Below are positions 32,904 through 34,267 of a stretch of 34,267 bases of DNA, piece by piece. The stretch comes from Bacilli bacterium (lineage in GTDB: Bacteria > Bacillota_I > Bacilli_A > ML615J-28 > CAG-698). Below the pieces are notes generated by a model, which was given only the letters and a program-made list of their open reading frames with translations, was not told the DNA's origin and ran no database searches. The DNA lies in the NCBI GenBank assembly GCA_918272565.1, contig CAKJYW010000036.1, positions 1-34,267 of the forward strand, written 5' to 3'. Made by a program: the position numbers and the translations under genes. Numbering within the stretch: position 1 is the stretch's first letter; every line of letters starts with the position of its first letter.

Positions 32904-34267
32904 TTATTTACTTTCACTAAATCTTAATTCATAACAATTTAATTTGAAATTACTAAATGTCATCTTATTACTATCAAATGAGAATAGTCCCATATATCCA
33001 CCCTTAGGTAGATCAACTCCAATAACATATCCGCTTAATACACCATTTACATAAACACCATATTTTTGTTCACTTATGTTGAAATAGATTTGAATATGAT
33101 AAATCTTATTAAGTTCAGTAACTAAGTGTTCTACTCTTACTAAATCAAAGCCTCTATCAAATGAATAATATCCGCTTGTGTTGTATTTAGCAGGATCATA
33201 TACTCTCATAGCTTGCAAAGCGATAGATGTATTATATCTTCTTCTACCTAAGATTAGTGCTTCGTTTCCATCAAAATAAGACAAAGTAGGAGTATAACTA
33301 GCTAGTAGTATTCCTCTAGCATAAGTGTAGCTTTCAACTTCTTCTTTTAAAACGAAATCAAATGATAATGTGTACCATAAATCTTTTTCTTCTATTAGTT
33401 CTTCTTGGAACATTAGAACTGATTTATCGCTAGTATTAGCAAATGATGTTTTACCTTTACTATCAACTGAAACATTCCAGCTTCCACTAGTTACTTTATA
33501 AGTAACATCGATTGTTCCTTCTACACTATTATCAACTTCGATTTTCTTATTAAAGCCTTCTAATTGGTCTAGGTTTCTTTCTACACCAATTGATGAAGTA
33601 ATGTTTTCTTCACTAACAATACTACTACCAAACATCGCTTCATTACATATTTCGATAATATCATTTTGAAGTTCATCACTAATATGTTCTAAAGTTTTAG
33701 CATGGAATGTGATACTACTATCATTTACATAGTCGTTATAAGTATATTGCATTCTTTCTATCTTTTTACCAAACACTAAAATATAGTGACATAAAGACGC
33801 AATATATGTACCAATAGTTGATGGGTGGTTACCATCAGATGCATACAGTTCAATCTCTGGGTGCTTTAAACTAAATAAATAGATAGCAACCCCTGTCTTA
33901 CTAACAAGTGAACCCACTTCACTAGCTATAGCATCGTAAGCTGCTTCAACTTTTTCTGTAACATCAAGTACACTATATGCTCTATTAGGATAACCGTTCT
34001 TATCACTCCAAGTTGAATAGAACGCTACTTTTGTTCCTTTTTCTTTAAAGAAATTAACTAGTTCTCTAGAACTTGAATAGAAGTCACCTGGATCAACCAT
34101 TGTATTCTTTGATTGCTCTTGTAAAAAGGCTAGGTCATATTTAGTTGAGGAAGTCATTCCAACTAAATATTTATAGTGGTCAGCTCCCTTAATGTAGTTG
34201 TGTAAATACTGGCTACCATAAGCACACTTATCAACAGTAATGTTCTTGCCTTCACCTTTAAACATAC
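32904..34267 (-). CDS. SGNH-type esterase with C-terminal beta-sandwich-like region (5' end missing)
   Basis: The frame is open to the right edge, so the true start and the N-terminal block with the catalytic Ser lie outside. The visible 453 residues begin inside the esterase domain. YDLAFLQEQS and ASDGNHPSTIGTYIASL (Asp and His of block V) match SGNH hydrolases of the DUF4886 kind, which remove acyl groups from glycans. From about residue 240 the sequence becomes beta-rich (WYTLSFDFVL, YHIQIYFNISEQKYGVYVNG), resembling a carbohydrate-binding jelly-roll. It likely works outside the cell on host or dietary glycans and, being next to a sugar importer, may supply its substrate. Confidence 0.7.
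   Translation of the reverse strand, partial: MFKGEGKNITVDKCAYGSQYLHNYIKGADHYKYLVGMTSSTKYDLAFLQEQSKNTMVDPGDFYSSSRELVNFFKEKGTKVAFYSTWSDKNGYPNRAYSVLDVTEKVEAAYDAIASEVGSLVSKTGVAIYLFSLKHPEIELYASDGNHPSTIGTYIASLCHYILVFGKKIERMQYTYNDYVNDSSITFHAKTLEHISDELQNDIIEICNEAMFGSSIVSEENITSSIGVERNLDQLEGFNKKIEVDNSVEGTIDVTYKVTSGSWNVSVDSKGKTSFANTSDKSVLMFQEELIEEKDLWYTLSFDFVLKEEVESYTYARGILLASYTPTLSYFDGNEALILGRRRYNTSIALQAMRVYDPAKYNTSGYYSFDRGFDLVRVEHLVTELNKIYHIQIYFNISEQKYGVYVNGVLSGYVIGVDLPKGGYMGLFSFDSNKMTFSNFKLNCYELRFSESK

Noticed and set aside
1-34267. Mycoplasma-type code with TGA read as tryptophan
   Set aside because: TGA serves as stop in several intact genes, and the only tRNA-Trp has anticodon CCA.

Overview
The window comes from a low-GC, anaerobic, Gram-positive-type bacterium, most likely an uncultured gut member of the Bacilli near Erysipelotrichia, Acholeplasma or RF39. 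The grounds are the AT-rich sequence, strong sigma-A promoters (TTGACA-17-TATAAT type), AGGAGG ribosome binding sites, lipoboxes, and an electron-bifurcating lactate dehydrogenase. The genetic code is standard. Several genes end in TGA (the 5784-6467, 25470-26324 and 29307-30875 genes), and the only tRNA-Trp present reads UGG. The exact taxon cannot be fixed from sequence reading alone.

Layout, left to right. Positions 1-3300 are accessory: a gene start running off the left edge behind a 33-bp repeat array, a small lipoprotein, a DUF4143 ATPase, a block of strong inverted repeats, and a PBECR4-type nuclease gene. A promoter-driven structured RNA ending in an intrinsic terminator precedes the nuclease gene. 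tRNA-His and tRNA-Trp follow. Positions 3300-5610 hold a two-gene ABC exporter, and 5710-7570 an AbiE-type (type IV) toxin-antitoxin operon with its operator. Positions 7640-14040 form a polyamine operon: cupin regulator, potABCD, and a CofE-like gamma-glutamyl ligase. Positions 14060-18480 carry surface-polysaccharide and amino-sugar genes: nahK, then cpsC, cpsD, cpsB and a stand-alone GlmU uridyltransferase domain. Positions 18526-22043 hold an etfB-etfA-lactate dehydrogenase operon of the LctBCD kind.

From 22076 to 23535 there is a second DUF4143 ATPase with another four-copy 33-bp array in its promoter. Positions 23551-25357 carry a NifU-like scaffold and GGGtGRT protein pair. Divergent from it, past a 16-bp perfect palindrome, is a two-gene XRE-DUF3990 and antitoxin-like locus (25384-27205). 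Positions 27211-29310 encode an HtrA lipoprotein protease and an OB-fold-like lipoprotein. Positions 29307-32715 encode a sugar ABC importer without an ATPase, preceded by five 12-bp tandem repeats. An SGNH hydrolase runs off the right edge.

The metabolic genes suggest a host-associated fermenter that oxidises lactate, imports polyamines and sugars, salvages N-acetylhexosamines into UDP-sugars, and makes a kinase/phosphatase-controlled surface polysaccharide. Among these lie at least four small accessory loci. The least explained are the RNA-terminator-PBECR4 arrangement at 2125-2883 and the two 33-bp arrays in front of ATPase-type genes.
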